From NCBI GenBank assembly GCA_016235555.1, contig JACRKC010000049.1, forward strand, positions 1 to 50,975: a DNA stretch of 50,975 bases, in the 5' to 3' direction. Position numbers and translations under genes: made by a program. Shown one piece after another: positions 25,001 to 30,302 of the stretch. Position 1 is the first letter of the stretch, and every line of letters begins with the position of its first letter. This stretch comes from Verrucomicrobiota bacterium (GTDB taxonomy: Bacteria; Verrucomicrobiota; Verrucomicrobiia; Opitutales; Opitutaceae). Under the pieces are notes generated by a model that had not been told where the DNA came from, made no database searches, and worked only from the letters and a program-made list of their open reading frames with translations.

Positions 25001-27780
25001 TCGCCGGCGACGAGGTTGGTGGCTTCGGAGGCGAAGGCGATGTAGCGGCCGTCGCTGGCGGCGCCGTTGTTCTGGTTGATGGAGGGGGCGCGGCTGGAGG
25101 CGTTGGCGGCGGCGGGGCCGGAGGCGAACGAGACGAGCGTGGTGGTGCCGCCGCTCACGTCGCGCACATAGATATTGCGGAGGCCGGAGGTGACGGTGCC
25201 GCCGAGGTTGGTGGCGTCGGTGGCGAAGGCGATGTAACCGCCGCCGGCGCTGATGGCGGCCTGGAGGCTGTTGCCATTGCCCTGGGTGCCGCCGGTGGAC
25301 TGCGAGACGAGGACGGTCGTGGTGCCGCCGGCCGAGGTCTCGTCGAAGGTGCCGTTGTTGTCGGCGTCGCGGTCGTGGAGGTAGAGGTGGGTGACGCCCG
25401 TGGTGGTGCCGGCGCTGACGAGGTTGGTGGCGTTGGATTCGAAGACGACGTAGCGGCCGGTGTAGCTGATCGCCGGGCGGAAGCTGGAGCCGTTGGCCTG
25501 GGTGCCGAGGGTGCCCTGGCTGGCGAGGTGGGGCACGCTGACGCGGGCGATGGCGCCGGTGAGCGTATTGACGACGAAGATATCGGAGAAGCCGTTGTTG
25601 TCGCCGAGGACGAGGTTGGCGGCCTCGGAGGAGAACGCGACGTAGGAGCCGTTGCCGGAGATGGCGGGGGTGGCGGAGGCGGCGTTGGCCTCGGCGCCCT
25701 GCTGGGAGACGTTGAGGCGGCGGACGGTCGAGGTCTGGTTGTCGTAGAGGAAGATGTCGCGCTCGCCGTTGGTGTCGGTGCCGGAGGTGATGAGGTCGGT
25801 GGCATCGGAGGCGAAGGCGACGTAGCGGCCGTCGGCGGTGATGGAGGGGTTGTCGCTGTAGTTGTTGCCGCTGGCGGAGGTGGCGGGGTTGACGCTGGCC
25901 AGATACATCGTCGGGAAGTTCGTCGGGAGGAGGGCGATACGCGTGGCGTTCACGTCCTGCCAGATGTTGTTCCCGTTCTGGGTGAGGTCGTTTTCGATGG
26001 TTTCGGTGACGGCGTCGAGCGAGTCGATCCTGGCCAGCACGTAGTAGGAGCCGGGGAAATTGCCGGGGAGGAGCTGGTTCCAGGAGTAGGTGTGGTTGAC
26101 GGAGTCGGCGTTGCGGGTGATCGGCACGTCGAAGAAGGTGAGGACGAAATCATCCGAGGTGGTGCCGGCGGTGGTGTTGAAGACCGGATCCGACGAGAGG
26201 ATGACCTGAACGCGGAAATAGGTGGCGCCGCCGCTGCCGCTCGGAACAAAGGGGACGTTGTTGGAGCCGTTGCTCGAGGTGTTGTTGCGGTAAGTGAGCG
26301 ACATCGGGATGACGTCGCCGCCTTTGTAGGCGATGCCCGCGGGGTAGTTGACCGCGGTGATCTGGAAGTCGGGCGTGCCGGTGACGGTGACGACGGTCGA
26401 GGGGGTGGCGAACGAGGAGGTGTAGGTGGTGGCGCCGCTGGTGCCGCCGCCCACGACGGTGACGGTGGGCGTGGAGGTGTAGTTGCTGCCGCCCGCCGAG
26501 ACCGTGAAGCTGCCCGCGCTGCCGCTGAGCTGGGCGCTGGCGGTGGCGCCGGAGCCGCCGCCACCAGTGAAGGAAACGGTGGGAGCCGAGGTGTAGTTAG
26601 AACCGGCGGAAGTGACGGTGATCGAGGAGACGGAGCTGGTGATGACCGCCGACAGACTGGCGGGGGTGGAGCCGGCTTCACTCAAAACCACCGTCGGTGC
26701 ACTGGCGTAACCGGAGCCGGCCGAAGTGATGGTGATCGCGGAGATCGCACCGCTGGTGACCGTGGCCGTGGCCGCGGCGCCGGAGCCGCCGCCGCCGCCG
26801 ACGAAGCTGACGGTGGGCGAAGTGTAGCCGGCGCCGCCGCTGTTGATGGTCACCGACGAGATGGCGCCGCTGATCGTGGCCGTGGCCGCCGCGCCCGTGC
26901 CGCCGCCGCCCGAAAAACTGACCGTCGGAGCCGACGTGTAACCGGAGCCGCCGGCGTTCGTGACTGTAACGGTGCCGACGCCCGTGGTCGCAGCGTTGCG
27001 CGAAAGCGAGGCCGCCGCGCCGGAGCCGCCCGCGCCGCCGCTGATGAGGATGTCGGGGGTGTTGCCGTAGCCGCTGCCGGCACCGGCGACCGCGATCGAA
27101 GCGACGGAGCCGACGATCTGTGCCGTGGCCGTGGCGCCGCTGCCGCCGCCGCCCGTGAACGACACGGTGGGCGCGCTGGTGTAGCCGGAGCCCGCGGCGG
27201 TGAGATGGACGGCGATGACCGCGCCGTTGGCGACGATGGCGGTGCCGGCCGCGCCGCTGCCGCCACCGCCGCCGGTGAACGACACGGTGGGCGCGCTGGT
27301 GTAGCCGGAGCCGAACGCGGTCAGGACGACCTCGGTGACGGCGGCGCTGAGCGTGGCGGTGCCGGTGGCGGTGGAGCCGGGCGCGAAGCCGAATTTCGCC
27401 GACGCAAAATAGGTCCCCGCCTGGCTGTAGGACGTGGGCACCGTGAACGACACGGTGACGCTGCCGGTGCTGCCGGCGGTGATACTCGGAATGGTGACCG
27501 ACTGGGAGCCGAGCACGATGGAGGTGGCCGTCGTGCTGGTGAGCGTCAGGCCGATGTGGCCCGTGCCACCGTTGTAGTCGTTGAGCGTGGTGGCGGCGCC
27601 GTTGAGCGTGCTCGAGGCGTTGTTGGTGAGCGTGACGGTGAAGGTCACGGACTCGCCGGGCAGCACGGAGACCGGGCTGGCGGTGATCGCGGTGATCGCG
27701 AGGTCGGCGGCGGCGTGGGCCGCCGTCGCGGCGAGAAGCGCGAGCCCGGCGCCGATGAAGTTTCGGAACCCTGATTTCAT
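7039..27780 (-). CDS. Giant secreted Ig-like repeat protein (6,913 residues)
   Basis: The start is ATG with a GAGGAA ribosome site, and a signal peptide (MKSGFRNFIGAGLALLAAT...) is followed by the mature start ADLAITAITA. The order (residues approximate) is: 25-140 CARDB-like domain; 145-460 eight Gly-rich repeats of type YTSAPTVSFTGGGGSGA; 465-630 second CARDB-like block (GGDVIPMSLTYRN); 630-1195 TolB-like propeller repeats (DNPSITADGRYVAFASDAT); 1200-3480 about 24 Ig-like (Big_7 type) modules carrying IASVQFFANGVSLGTDTTFP; 3485-3770 CARDB-like again; 3770-4240 second propeller; 4245-6445 about 23 more Ig-like modules; 6447-6913 C-terminal domains with two LIAGFVVGG/LIRxVGPxLA repeats. No sortase, PEP-CTERM or T9SS-type end is seen. 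It is the last gene of the pilMNOPQ operon, 37 bases after pilQ. It is probably an extracellular adhesin or surface fibre; the function is inferred. Confidence 0.85.
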   Translation of the reverse strand: MKSGFRNFIGAGLALLAATAAHAAADLAITAITASPVSVLPGESVTFTVTLTNNASSTLNGAATTLNDYNGGTGHIGLTLTSTTATSIVLGSQSVTIPSITAGSTGSVTVSFTVPTSYSQAGTYFASAKFGFAPGSTATGTATLSAAVTEVVLTAFGSGYTSAPTVSFTGGGGGSGAAGTAIVANGAVIAVHLTAAGSGYTSAPTVSFTGGGGSGATATAQIVGSVASIAVAGAGSGYGNTPDILISGGAGGSGAAASLSRNAATTGVGTVTVTNAGGSGYTSAPTVSFSGGGGTGAAATATISGAISSVTINSGGAGYTSPTVSFVGGGGGSGAAATATVTSGAISAITITSAGSGYASAPTVVLSEAGSTPASLSAVITSSVSSITVTSAGSNYTSAPTVSFTGGGGSGATASAQLSGSAGSFTVSAGGSNYTSTPTVTVVGGGTSGATTYTSSFATPSTVVTVTGTPDFQITAVNYPAGIAYKGGDVIPMSLTYRNNTSSNGSNNVPFVPSGSGGATYFRVQVILSSDPVFNTTAGTTSDDFVLTFFDVPITRNADSVNHTYSWNQLLPGNFPGSYYVLARIDSLDAVTETIENDLTQNGNNIWQDVNATRIALLPTNFPTMYLASVNPATSASGNNYSDNPSITADGRYVAFASDATDLITSGTDTNGERDIFLYDNQTSTVRRLNVSQQGAEANAASATPAISGNGSYVAFSSEAANLVLGDNNGFSDIFVVNTLTGAIARVSVPHLASQGTLGTQANGSSFRPAISYTGRYVVFESNATNLVSAGTTTGVTHLYLHDRDADNNGTFDETSAGGTTTVLVSQSTGGTQGNGNSLQAAISAGGGYIAFATDATNLGGTVTSGLRNIYVRDVSGGTTTLVSFASGPAAANASSRAPSINQNNGAASDGRYIAFASEATNLVAGDTNGVSDVFIWDRNSAATPAVRVSTAPSGGQPLDPLAAPFTLGSFNPSISATGRYVAFASTATNLVPGDGIGAYGVLAAATVSGGAVTAVGVTNPGNNYYSSGTTPNPGGIYYSTVPTVTISGGGGSGATATAVLSGTTTGTITSITVTAGGSGYTSTPTVTVNGSFNQALHVYTMDRDVSGSGTFGTAGNLALSRNSVNRFGYESIRLIGVQSSAAADIYPVISGDGRWIAIPSDADTTTSLGNTTTNLINADTNAKRDVFLHDRRINALPSTATLPTVTITSPGSGGSALVNSAISLTASATTTTGVISSVQFFVNGTSVGTSSIFPYTATWTPTAVGTYTLSALTTDSFGNIGVSSNLSVTINAAPSVGITAPTAGTLVSVNVARTVSASASATTPGATISSVQFYANGVSIGTDTTSPYSVSWTPATSGTYSLTAVATDSSSVQTTSAAVSVSAGTAPSVSITSPATSSTVSVNSTQTILASASSTNGTIASVQFFANGVSLGTDSVFPFTATWTPASTGLYSLTAIATDNVGNTTTSSIISVTVTGSAAPTISITSPTASSTVAFAAPTTITVNAASTVGSIASVQFFNGATSLGTVTTAPFSLSWTPTTAGAASLTAVATDSIGVTTTSAAVSVTVGSGPTVTLTSPTTGSTVSVNTATTLLATASANVSGASIASVQFLANGTAVGTATSVPFSVAWTPTVDGTYSLTARATDTAGNVTTSTAASVTVSSAATAPAVSITSPAASATLGINAAITLTATTSTPVGTVTSVQYLANGSAIGTATAAPFSLSWTPSSAGAVSLTAVVTNSLGSTTTSSAVSVTVGAAPTVAVTAPASLAINSSGSLTATATANASGATIASVQFLANGVAISTDTSFPYAATFTPTATGTYSITAVATDTRGNQATSSAASVVVASANTAPTGVAITAPAASSTINVGTATTVTATATDADGAIASVQFFANGTAVGTATASPYSITWTPTLVGSYNLTVTATDNLGATTSTSGSPVAVTVGGASAPAVSISVGTSLAIGGTRTITATPTTTGTLTVTNVQFFANGTSLGTDTTFPYTLAWTPTTTGTYAITATVTDSAGNQATSSATNVTVSSTNTAPTGVALTAPAASFSSGVGTAVTVTATATDNDGAIAGVQFFANGTSIGTVTTGTSPYSLTWTPTLAGSYALHVVATDNLGATTSTSGSPVNGTIGAGNAPTAVSITAPAASANLPAGQPVTVTGTATPATGFTIANLEFFVQVGSATAVSLGVDSAFPYTASWTPTATGAYTLTAIATDSAGNRATSSSVAVNVITPAAPTVSLTSPAAGATVNIGTTTTIAATAADSDGTVQSVQFFVNGTALSTDVTSPYTATWTPTVAGSYALTAVATDNLGTTTTSSSVTVTASGGNAPTVAITAPGNATTVPVNSANTITATATAASGLTIASVQFLANGVSLGTDTTFPYSAPWTPAATGSYSLTALATDSAGNQATSTATTVTVSSGASGLPVVSVVTPPTGTTVTVNQPLIIAANASDPDGTVANVEFVVNNVVVGGKASAPYFALFTPTAAGALSITAVVTDNAGNRVTSTAATVTVAAASGTPPTVALFYNEPGLDAPNASTTAFTEVDVSLGSKLILTAIGSSASGTIASAQFFVNGTSIGTDNASPFYTTHTVSTLGQIALTALVTDSLGNAVFTTPVFLRSRPSTLAASSVVTLVSPQNGASYTVGENIVFNATHSFGTTVPTSVDFYLNGIQATTVTSSPYQFIRSLTTAGNYDVHAVARTGTVTTLSSVATISVTSNSAPTVSLTSPTTGSTTAIGTPITIEASASDTDGTIRSVQFFANGVALENDTTFPYGTVFNPTATGVYQLRALATDNAGNQTLSTVVSVTVTAGTAPTVALTAPANGSSVAVGSAVTVTASATANATGATIASVQFFANGISLGGDTTFPYGLTFTPAATGSFALTAQATDTAGNQSTSATVTITVSSNTAPTVSLSAPANASTVGVGAATTVTATATDADGTIQSVQFFVSYNNGTATSLGTVTSSPYSVTWTPRLASPAGVPYVLTAVATDNLGATTTSSAISVTVAGGNAPTGVAVTAPAGMAVNTTAAITATATAVGGTPPSTIASVQFFANGVSLGTDTTFPYAAGFTPTATGSYSITALATDTAGNQTASAASTVTVSAGGASPPTVAISSPTAGSSITVNTTSSIAATATANASGATIGSVQFFANGVALGTDATFPYSVSFTPTATGTYTLTATAVDTAGNQATSAGVAITVAAPGGTAPTVAVTSPTSGSAVAVNNTQTITASATASTGTIASVEFFANGTAIGGPDIAFPYSVSWTPVALGNYALTAVATDTAGNRTTSAAATVNVVPALPTVSITSPTNGADFPVDVTRNVTAGATSPGTVTSVQFFANGVSLGTATSSPYSRPWTPTATGNVELTATVIDSFGTTVTSSIVRVTVGSPTVSVTGPTAGSSIPVNVPQTVTGTATSAAGTITSVEFFANGVSIGTDATAPYSVSWTPNTAGAVNLTMTATDSVGNKLTSFQVAIAVSSGAVTVGNSTLNASGISGTPATTRPGDAVAFGINVTNSAASTVPAGANNFPAGATANATITLTNLATGYSFALTGNFLAAAAISEGGQTGVLTSTLTIPQQFTEAGAYRATVNINSVSSGFVGTSSFTAATAVITIAGTPDLQITGLTYAAGTSYKGGDVIPMSLTYVNRSGSNGSPNVPWVGSAPGNGSFYRISVVLSTNPVFGDADDFGLSFFDNSAKLNADNATQTISWNQILPGNYAGSYYVLAKIDSLDTNAETVENDLTQNGNNIWLDVNAPRIAIQPSNFPTTYLVSSTPNSGPSGNGHSDNPITSADGRYTVFASDASNLVVGDSNSQRDIFLYDNQTAAIRRLNLSQQGAQANGPSNNPTITANGRYVAFESAATNLVLGDTNGFSDIFVVDTLTGAITRVSVTSGGAQANSSSFRPSISSNGRFVAFESPATNLDAAANVVGVSQIFVHDRDVSGSGTLDNAVNISTALVSRATGGAGAAGSAHSTQPRISGDGSYIAFASDATNLVVGDTNALRDIFLRDRTGLTTTRVSVATGGTQATGGASRSPSLSDDGRYIAFASDATNLVVGDTNGVSDVFVHDRTTTTTVRVSVTSAGAQAADPSAVGAQLGSLNPSISATGRYVAFASLANNLTSGSFAQGRQSATDSNGALDVFVHDRDVSGSGTFDTAGNIATTMASVNKFGYQTIGVLGSQSTSSSDIYPSISGDGRWIAFPSDAENASGLSHTTTNLITQDSNQSRDVFLFDRRINAVPGAGTPPTVSITSPVTANPYPVNSAISIVGNASATTGTVASVQFFANGTSLGTDTTFPYTATWTPTATGTFVLSALVTDSFGNLGVSPNVAITINPVSTNVPVVNITSPIAGATIVVNSTTTVNATATDPDGTIASVEFFANGVSLGVDTVFPYEAPWTPTATGTYTLTALATDNGGNQTTSAGVAVTAFARPTVAMTAPPVGSSHVVNTATTVTATASTAVVGGSIVSVQFFDNGVAFGTDTTAPFSVSWTPTTTGSHALTATATDNQGNQTTTPALTIAVISSLNGAPPVVSITSPTSGSAVGIGVATTVAATATDSDGSVTSVQFFVNGVSIGTDTTAPFTATWTPGAAGAFNVTAVATDNINNTTTSTPVSVNVSAAPTVAFTTPAAGATLAVNTPVNLAATASDTDGVIASVSFSVAPVGGTSVTVGTDTVFPYTGTWTPAAAGTYTLTATAIDNVGTQSTATRNVTVTSGTAPTVAISAPAAGATLAVNSTTSVTATASAVAPATIASVQFFANGVSLGTDTTFPYAVPFTPAAEGTYNLTALATDTSGNQTNSAAVSVTVAAGAPPTVAIGAPTTGTTVPVNSANTVTATATAVAPATIASVQFFANGTSLGTDTTFPYAASWTPTATGTYLLTAVATDSSGASATSASTTITVTGGAAPTVAITSPAAAANLAVNTATTITANATAAVPAPGVTPATIASVQFFANGVSIGTDASAPYSIVWTPTAAGTYLLTAIATDTAGNAATSSALSVSVSTATTLPVATLVAPVAGSTTRYTQGTGVVLAATATDFDGTVANVRFFANDVLVGAAVSSAPYVTVWTPNATGTYTIKAIATDNQGNESSPVTATVNIVALVGTGTVPTVSLSTPVTALTTRSTIPINAGLSSSAINQVTFYDNGVQIAVVNASPYAVNYSPTSPGLHRLYAVASDSATPLPNVVVSPLLDVVVTAATSPQAPSPVTLTTSATPGVPVQIGGTPAAKVNFTVDASDPDGFVKQVQFLVNGVPVGTVSAFPYTLDYTPTALTTYIVTALATDDAGNISTSAPVSFTTTPAGAPTVNITTPLAGGTVSGGVPTTITATVVPAPGRSILATTNVKFLVGGVELTGTVTSPALNTYSITWVPPNAGTTLDLTARATDNQNVTGVSPVVTVNLTATLPPQANITSPASSANLTVGIDTVVKVAVTFVAPGLSIKTAQLFINNIPQTPVDNPGLSFDLPIKPTTAVSNVSLTVRVTDNNGGVTTTSQVLVNFVNLPGPSVAISAPASGSSIVIGTATTVTATATPVAAGSTIKQVRFYAGSDLIGTVSNAAPGTVNLSTTWLPIKDGNFPITAIATDSNDNTSTSPAANVAITRTPATVRIDSPTNGSTINVNTPQTIAATAETTTGTVTRVDFMVNGVLLASDTTFPFSVPWTPVTPGTFALTAVSTDNFGTATTSPVITVTVAKGSVPTVSLLSPPSGATVKVGNVQTLVASATAASGTIKQIEFFANNVSLGSPVAIFPYNFAWTPTAPGSYSLYAIATDTLGNQAASAAVTVTVAAVSPGAPSVAIASPASGASLPVGVAANIAATATDADGTIVSVEFFANDKSLGVDNVFPYNFAFTPNATGSYVLTAKATDNGGNFTTSAPVTITVSGGTAPSVAISSPVGGSTLGVNVPQTIKADATSSSGFISSVQFFLNGVPLATDTSFPYATPWTPGAVGTYVLTARATDNLGNITDSAPVTIVIGASAAPTVSITNPAAGSSYTVGAALTISADAVDSDGTITQVAFFVNGAPQGAVDTVSPYNVPWAPGSPGNYTITAQATDNNGNVTTSTPVTVVIGANAPPTVALTSPTAGLSYGLGTQVLIAATASDSDGSVTNVQFLVNSLVVGTVNAPPYNLSWRPTFAGTFSITAVATDNVGNVTTSAARSVTITASGAPAVTFTNPVAGASFGVGTTIPVAATTTGGNGPVAQVQFFVNGTPLGGADTTAPYSATWTPGAPGTYSLLAVATDSAGISSNSPGLSVVINANNAPTVAITNPATGVTVNGGSIVNLAASATDSDGTIATVNFLANGNAIGSATASPYIVPWTPTAAGAYTVVAQAVDNSGNVTNSTSITVNVSANQAPTVRLSQPSNGSVVRTGSQTTIVATATDADGVIASVQFFANSVSIGAPVTAISSQGGYRINWTPQAEGIYRLTAVALDNSGAATTSGTFTVMAISQSTGGADTVFTGTYQQGLGEQGIFALIAVRGKSATFIGYTTTSGITRTFYFPGLTLDASGGFAAFDTVGRPLIQGSTSLSGVSGTLDNGRLTFIGIDTAFFPATGTVAAGAYSGSFNDRPNSTVAAIVGYDASIYLYAGDGVQAAASGKVDAAGNFNLVANVGGRFIGKADPATGFLTGTFNGANGGAFIGATASGVSFSDGFLKNLSTRGVVGSGADMLIAGFVVGGTSPKQVLIRAVGPTLASFGVTGALADPQLQILSGTSIVTTNDNWGGSPAIVSAAASVGAFPLPATSRDSAVIALLQPGAYTAQVSGIGGTTGVALMEIYDVDNQAPFSAQKIMNLATRGTVTPGQGLLVAGFVVSGNTSKKLLIRGVGPSLAGVGISSGFLADPVLKIVKNSDNSIVRENDNWETGNDTSSVADASQKVGAFNLAAGGKDAVILINLPPGGYSAQVSGANNGSGIALIEVYEVP

Positions 27781-27817
27781 GATATTTCCTCGGGATGGAG
27801 CGTTGCGCGCAGAGGGG

Positions 27818-29728
27818 TCACTTCTTGTCTCCGGAGCCCATGAGCTTCTGGAGCAGCGGTTTCTTGGCCTCGGCCTCGGCCTTCGCTTTGGCCTCGGGCG
27901 AGTTGGGGGAAGGCAAAAAGGGGCTGGAGCCGTCGCGGTAGCCGGGGAGGTCCTCGCGGCGAAGCTCGAGTTGCCGCACGCGCTCGGAGTTGAACACCTG
28001 TTCGACCGGCGCGCCGTTGGCGCTGAGCGTCTTGGCGGTGATGAAGATCACGAGGTTGGTGCTCTGCGCATCGGCCGTGTCGTTGCGGAAGAGGCGGCCG
28101 AGCAGCGGCACGGAGCCGAGCAGGGGCACGCGGGTCTGCCCCTTGGTCGCCTGCGTGGTGAGCAGGCCGCCGATGCCCAGGGTGTAACCGTCCTGGATGG
28201 AGATCTCGGTCTTCGCCTTGCGGGTGGCGACGATCGGGATCTGGGCCGGGCCGAACGCGCGGGTGCCGTTCGTCTGGCTGACCTCCGGCTCGACCGCGAG
28301 CTTGATGGAGCCGCGCGAATTCACCTGCGGCGTGACCTTGAGATTGATGCCGACCGGTTTGTATTCGAAGCCGGCGACCTCGAAGCCGCCGGTCTGCTGG
28401 TTGTATTGATACTTCGGAATCGGCTCCTCCTGGCCGACGTTGATCGTAGCCGCCGTGTTGTTGAGCGTGACGATCGTCGGGTTGGAGACGATCTTCACGT
28501 CGTTCTGCGTCTGGAGCGCATTGAGCACGAGCTGGAACTGGGACGCGGAGAACACGGCGTTGAGCACGCGGTTGGTGGAGTCGGTGTTGGTCGCGCCGCC
28601 GGTGATCGTGTTGAGCAGATTGAGCGTGTCGTTGATGGTGTTGGTGACCGCGTTATTGGTGCCGGTGGTGTTGGTCGTGGTGGCGTTGGTGGTGTTCGAA
28701 CCGTTGGAGCCGGTGGTGGAGGTGGCGGTGGGCGTGCCGTTGGTGTTGGTCACGCTGCTGGTGGTGTTGGAGCCGCTGACCTGGGCGTTGGTGTTGTTGA
28801 CGCTGCCGGTCGCGGTGGTGCCGGCGACGTTGTTGAGCGTGGAGTTCCGGCCGGTGGCATTGGAGGTATCCACGCCGCTGGTGCCGGTCTGGCCGCGCGT
28901 GCGGTCGAAGCTCGACGTGACGACGCCGCCCTTGCCGTCGCCCGAGACGGCGACCGAGTAATTGGCGAGCGACGCCCAGTTGACGCCGATGTTCTTCACG
29001 TCGCGATCCGTGACCTCGACGAACTTCGCCTCGATCATGACCTGGTCGGTGGCGCGGTCGAGCTGCTCGATGATCGGGCGGATGCGCGTGAGGCGGGTCG
29101 GGCGCTCGGTGATGACGAGGACGTTGGTGCGCGTCTCGACCTGGATCTTGCCCTTGGCCGGATCGACGAGGGTGCTGATCGTGGGCATGATCGCGGCCGC
29201 GGTCGCGTAGTTGATCGGAAAAATCTCGGTGACGACGGGCTCGTCGTTGAGGGAGTCCTTGGTGACGATCTTGATGATGTTGCTGTCCTCGGTGTAGGTG
29301 TAGTTCACCGGGTCGAGCACATGCTGGAAGATCTGGCGCCAGGTGACATCGCGGAGCTTGATGGTGGTCTTGCCCTGCAGCGTCTCGGGCATGATGATGT
29401 TGAGTTCGAAGAGGTCGGCGACGTTGCGGAGGATGTTGCGGATGTCCTCGTCGGGGAAATCGACGGAGAGGGTGTCCTTGCCGGAAGCGTCCTTGCTTTT
29501 CGTGGACGTGGAGGCGGCCTTCTCGTCGGTCTTGACGGCGACGTCGGGGGCGGCGGGCTTGTCGGCCAGCTTCGCCGCGGCGTCGGCGGGCACCGCCGGT
29601 TTGTCGGCCGCCGGGGGCTGGTTGGCGGTCGCGGGGGGCGCGGGCGGCTGGTTGGCCTGCACGGCGGCCCGGAGCGGGACGGTCAGCGCGGCCAGGGCAG
29701 CGAGCAAGGCGACGGGGTGAGTTCTCAT
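27818..29728 (-). CDS. pilQ: Type IV pilus / type II secretion outer-membrane secretin (PilQ-like)
   Basis: This 636-residue protein has a signal peptide (MRTHPVALLAALAALTVPLRA) and a Pro/Ala-rich linker. An STN/N0-like region (VDFPDEDIRNILRNVADLF) and N1 domains follow (LRDVTWRQIFQHVLDPV; VVTEIFPINYATAAAIMPTI). The secretin core includes VMIEAKFVEVTDRDVKNIG and QNDVKIVSNPTIVTLNN, and ends GGLLTTQATKGQTRVPLLG, LLGRLFRND. It forms the ring through which a pilus or substrates cross the outer membrane. An unusual ~100-residue Ser/Thr/Asn/Gly-rich insert sits at residues ~280-383. The start at 29728 has an AGGAAAG ribosome site and lies 4 bases after the pilP stop; longer upstream reading lacks a signal peptide. 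Confidence 0.93.
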   Translation of the reverse strand: MRTHPVALLAALAALTVPLRAAVQANQPPAPPATANQPPAADKPAVPADAAAKLADKPAAPDVAVKTDEKAASTSTKSKDASGKDTLSVDFPDEDIRNILRNVADLFELNIIMPETLQGKTTIKLRDVTWRQIFQHVLDPVNYTYTEDSNIIKIVTKDSLNDEPVVTEIFPINYATAAAIMPTISTLVDPAKGKIQVETRTNVLVITERPTRLTRIRPIIEQLDRATDQVMIEAKFVEVTDRDVKNIGVNWASLANYSVAVSGDGKGGVVTSSFDRTRGQTGTSGVDTSNATGRNSTLNNVAGTTATGSVNNTNAQVSGSNTTSSVTNTNGTPTATSTTGSNGSNTTNATTTNTTGTNNAVTNTINDTLNLLNTITGGATNTDSTNRVLNAVFSASQFQLVLNALQTQNDVKIVSNPTIVTLNNTAATINVGQEEPIPKYQYNQQTGGFEVAGFEYKPVGINLKVTPQVNSRGSIKLAVEPEVSQTNGTRAFGPAQIPIVATRKAKTEISIQDGYTLGIGGLLTTQATKGQTRVPLLGSVPLLGRLFRNDTADAQSTNLVIFITAKTLSANGAPVEQVFNSERVRQLELRREDLPGYRDGSSPFLPSPNSPEAKAKAEAEAKKPLLQKLMGSGDKK

Positions 29729-29732
29729 GAGA

Positions 29733-30302
29733 TTACTTTCCTGGTTTGATCGGCCGGGTGACTTCGTCGGCGCCGAGCCGCACGGTGAAGGTGGTCGCAT
29801 CCACGGCGACGAGCTTGAGGACATAATCCTGGCCGTTGGTGGTGACCGTGAAGTCAGCGCCGATGCGGACGTTCTTGGTCCCGAAGCTCAGCAGGCGGTT
29901 GCCGCCCAGCAGGATCGTGCCGGTGGGATTGAGTTTGGCGGCGAGGGAATCGAGTTTCTCGCGTTCGCCCGGAGCCGGGGCCGCCGGGGCGGCCGGGCCG
30001 GGGGCGCCGCCGGGCGCCGGAGCCGGGCCTCCCCCGCCGGCGAGGCCGGGCTGGGGGGCGGGGGGCGTCTCGCTGCGGTCGGGCAGATCGAACCCCGGCG
30101 GGTTGAACGGCTGGGCGAGCTCCGCCGGGAGCGGCTCGGGGGCGGGCGGGCGGGTGAGATGCTGACCGAGTTCGACGGTCGCGCGGCGCTTGTCGGGCGG
30201 CAGGAGGTCGGACTTCGCCTTGTTGTCCTTCTTTTTGTCGTCGGCGGCAACCGCCACCGTGGCGAGCGCGAGGGCGAGCAGCAGGGGCGTGCGCGAGTTC
30301 AT
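29733..30302 (-). CDS. pilP: PilP-like periplasmic linker protein
   Basis: This 189-residue protein has a signal peptide (MNSRTPLLLALALATVAVA). A Lys/Asp-rich stretch, a long Pro/Gly/Ala-rich disordered linker (residues ~55-115) and a small beta-rich C-terminal domain (GTILLGGNRLLSFGTKNVR ... DYVLKLVAVDATTFTVRLG) follow. Similarity to PilP is not obvious by motif; the call rests on position between pilO and pilQ, size, export and the small beta domain. PilP normally bridges PilNO in the inner membrane to the secretin. Its ATG overlaps the pilO stop by four bases (ATGA). Confidence 0.7.
   Translation of the reverse strand: MNSRTPLLLALALATVAVAADDKKKDNKAKSDLLPPDKRRATVELGQHLTRPPAPEPLPAELAQPFNPPGFDLPDRSETPPAPQPGLAGGGGPAPAPGGAPGPAAPAAPAPGEREKLDSLAAKLNPTGTILLGGNRLLSFGTKNVRIGADFTVTTNGQDYVLKLVAVDATTFTVRLGADEVTRPIKPGK

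Noticed and set aside
21451-27774. Plus-strand open frame of 2,107 codons antisense to the giant gene (and others at 6634-9711, 15148-17451, 18949-21405, 12376-14526).
   Set aside because: These are Gly/Asp/Arg/Glu-rich mirror translations of Thr/Ala/Ser/Val-rich repeats in a GC-rich gene. They have no domain, no sensible start region and follow the repeat period of the sense gene. They are compositional artefacts.
7039-27780. The repeated GGCGTCCA / GTTGGCGAAGAA words spaced ~280 bp as a CRISPR or non-coding satellite.
   Set aside because: They are codons of the Ig-like modules (WTP and FFAN segments), the frame is open throughout, and spacing follows the module length rather than a spacer-repeat pattern.
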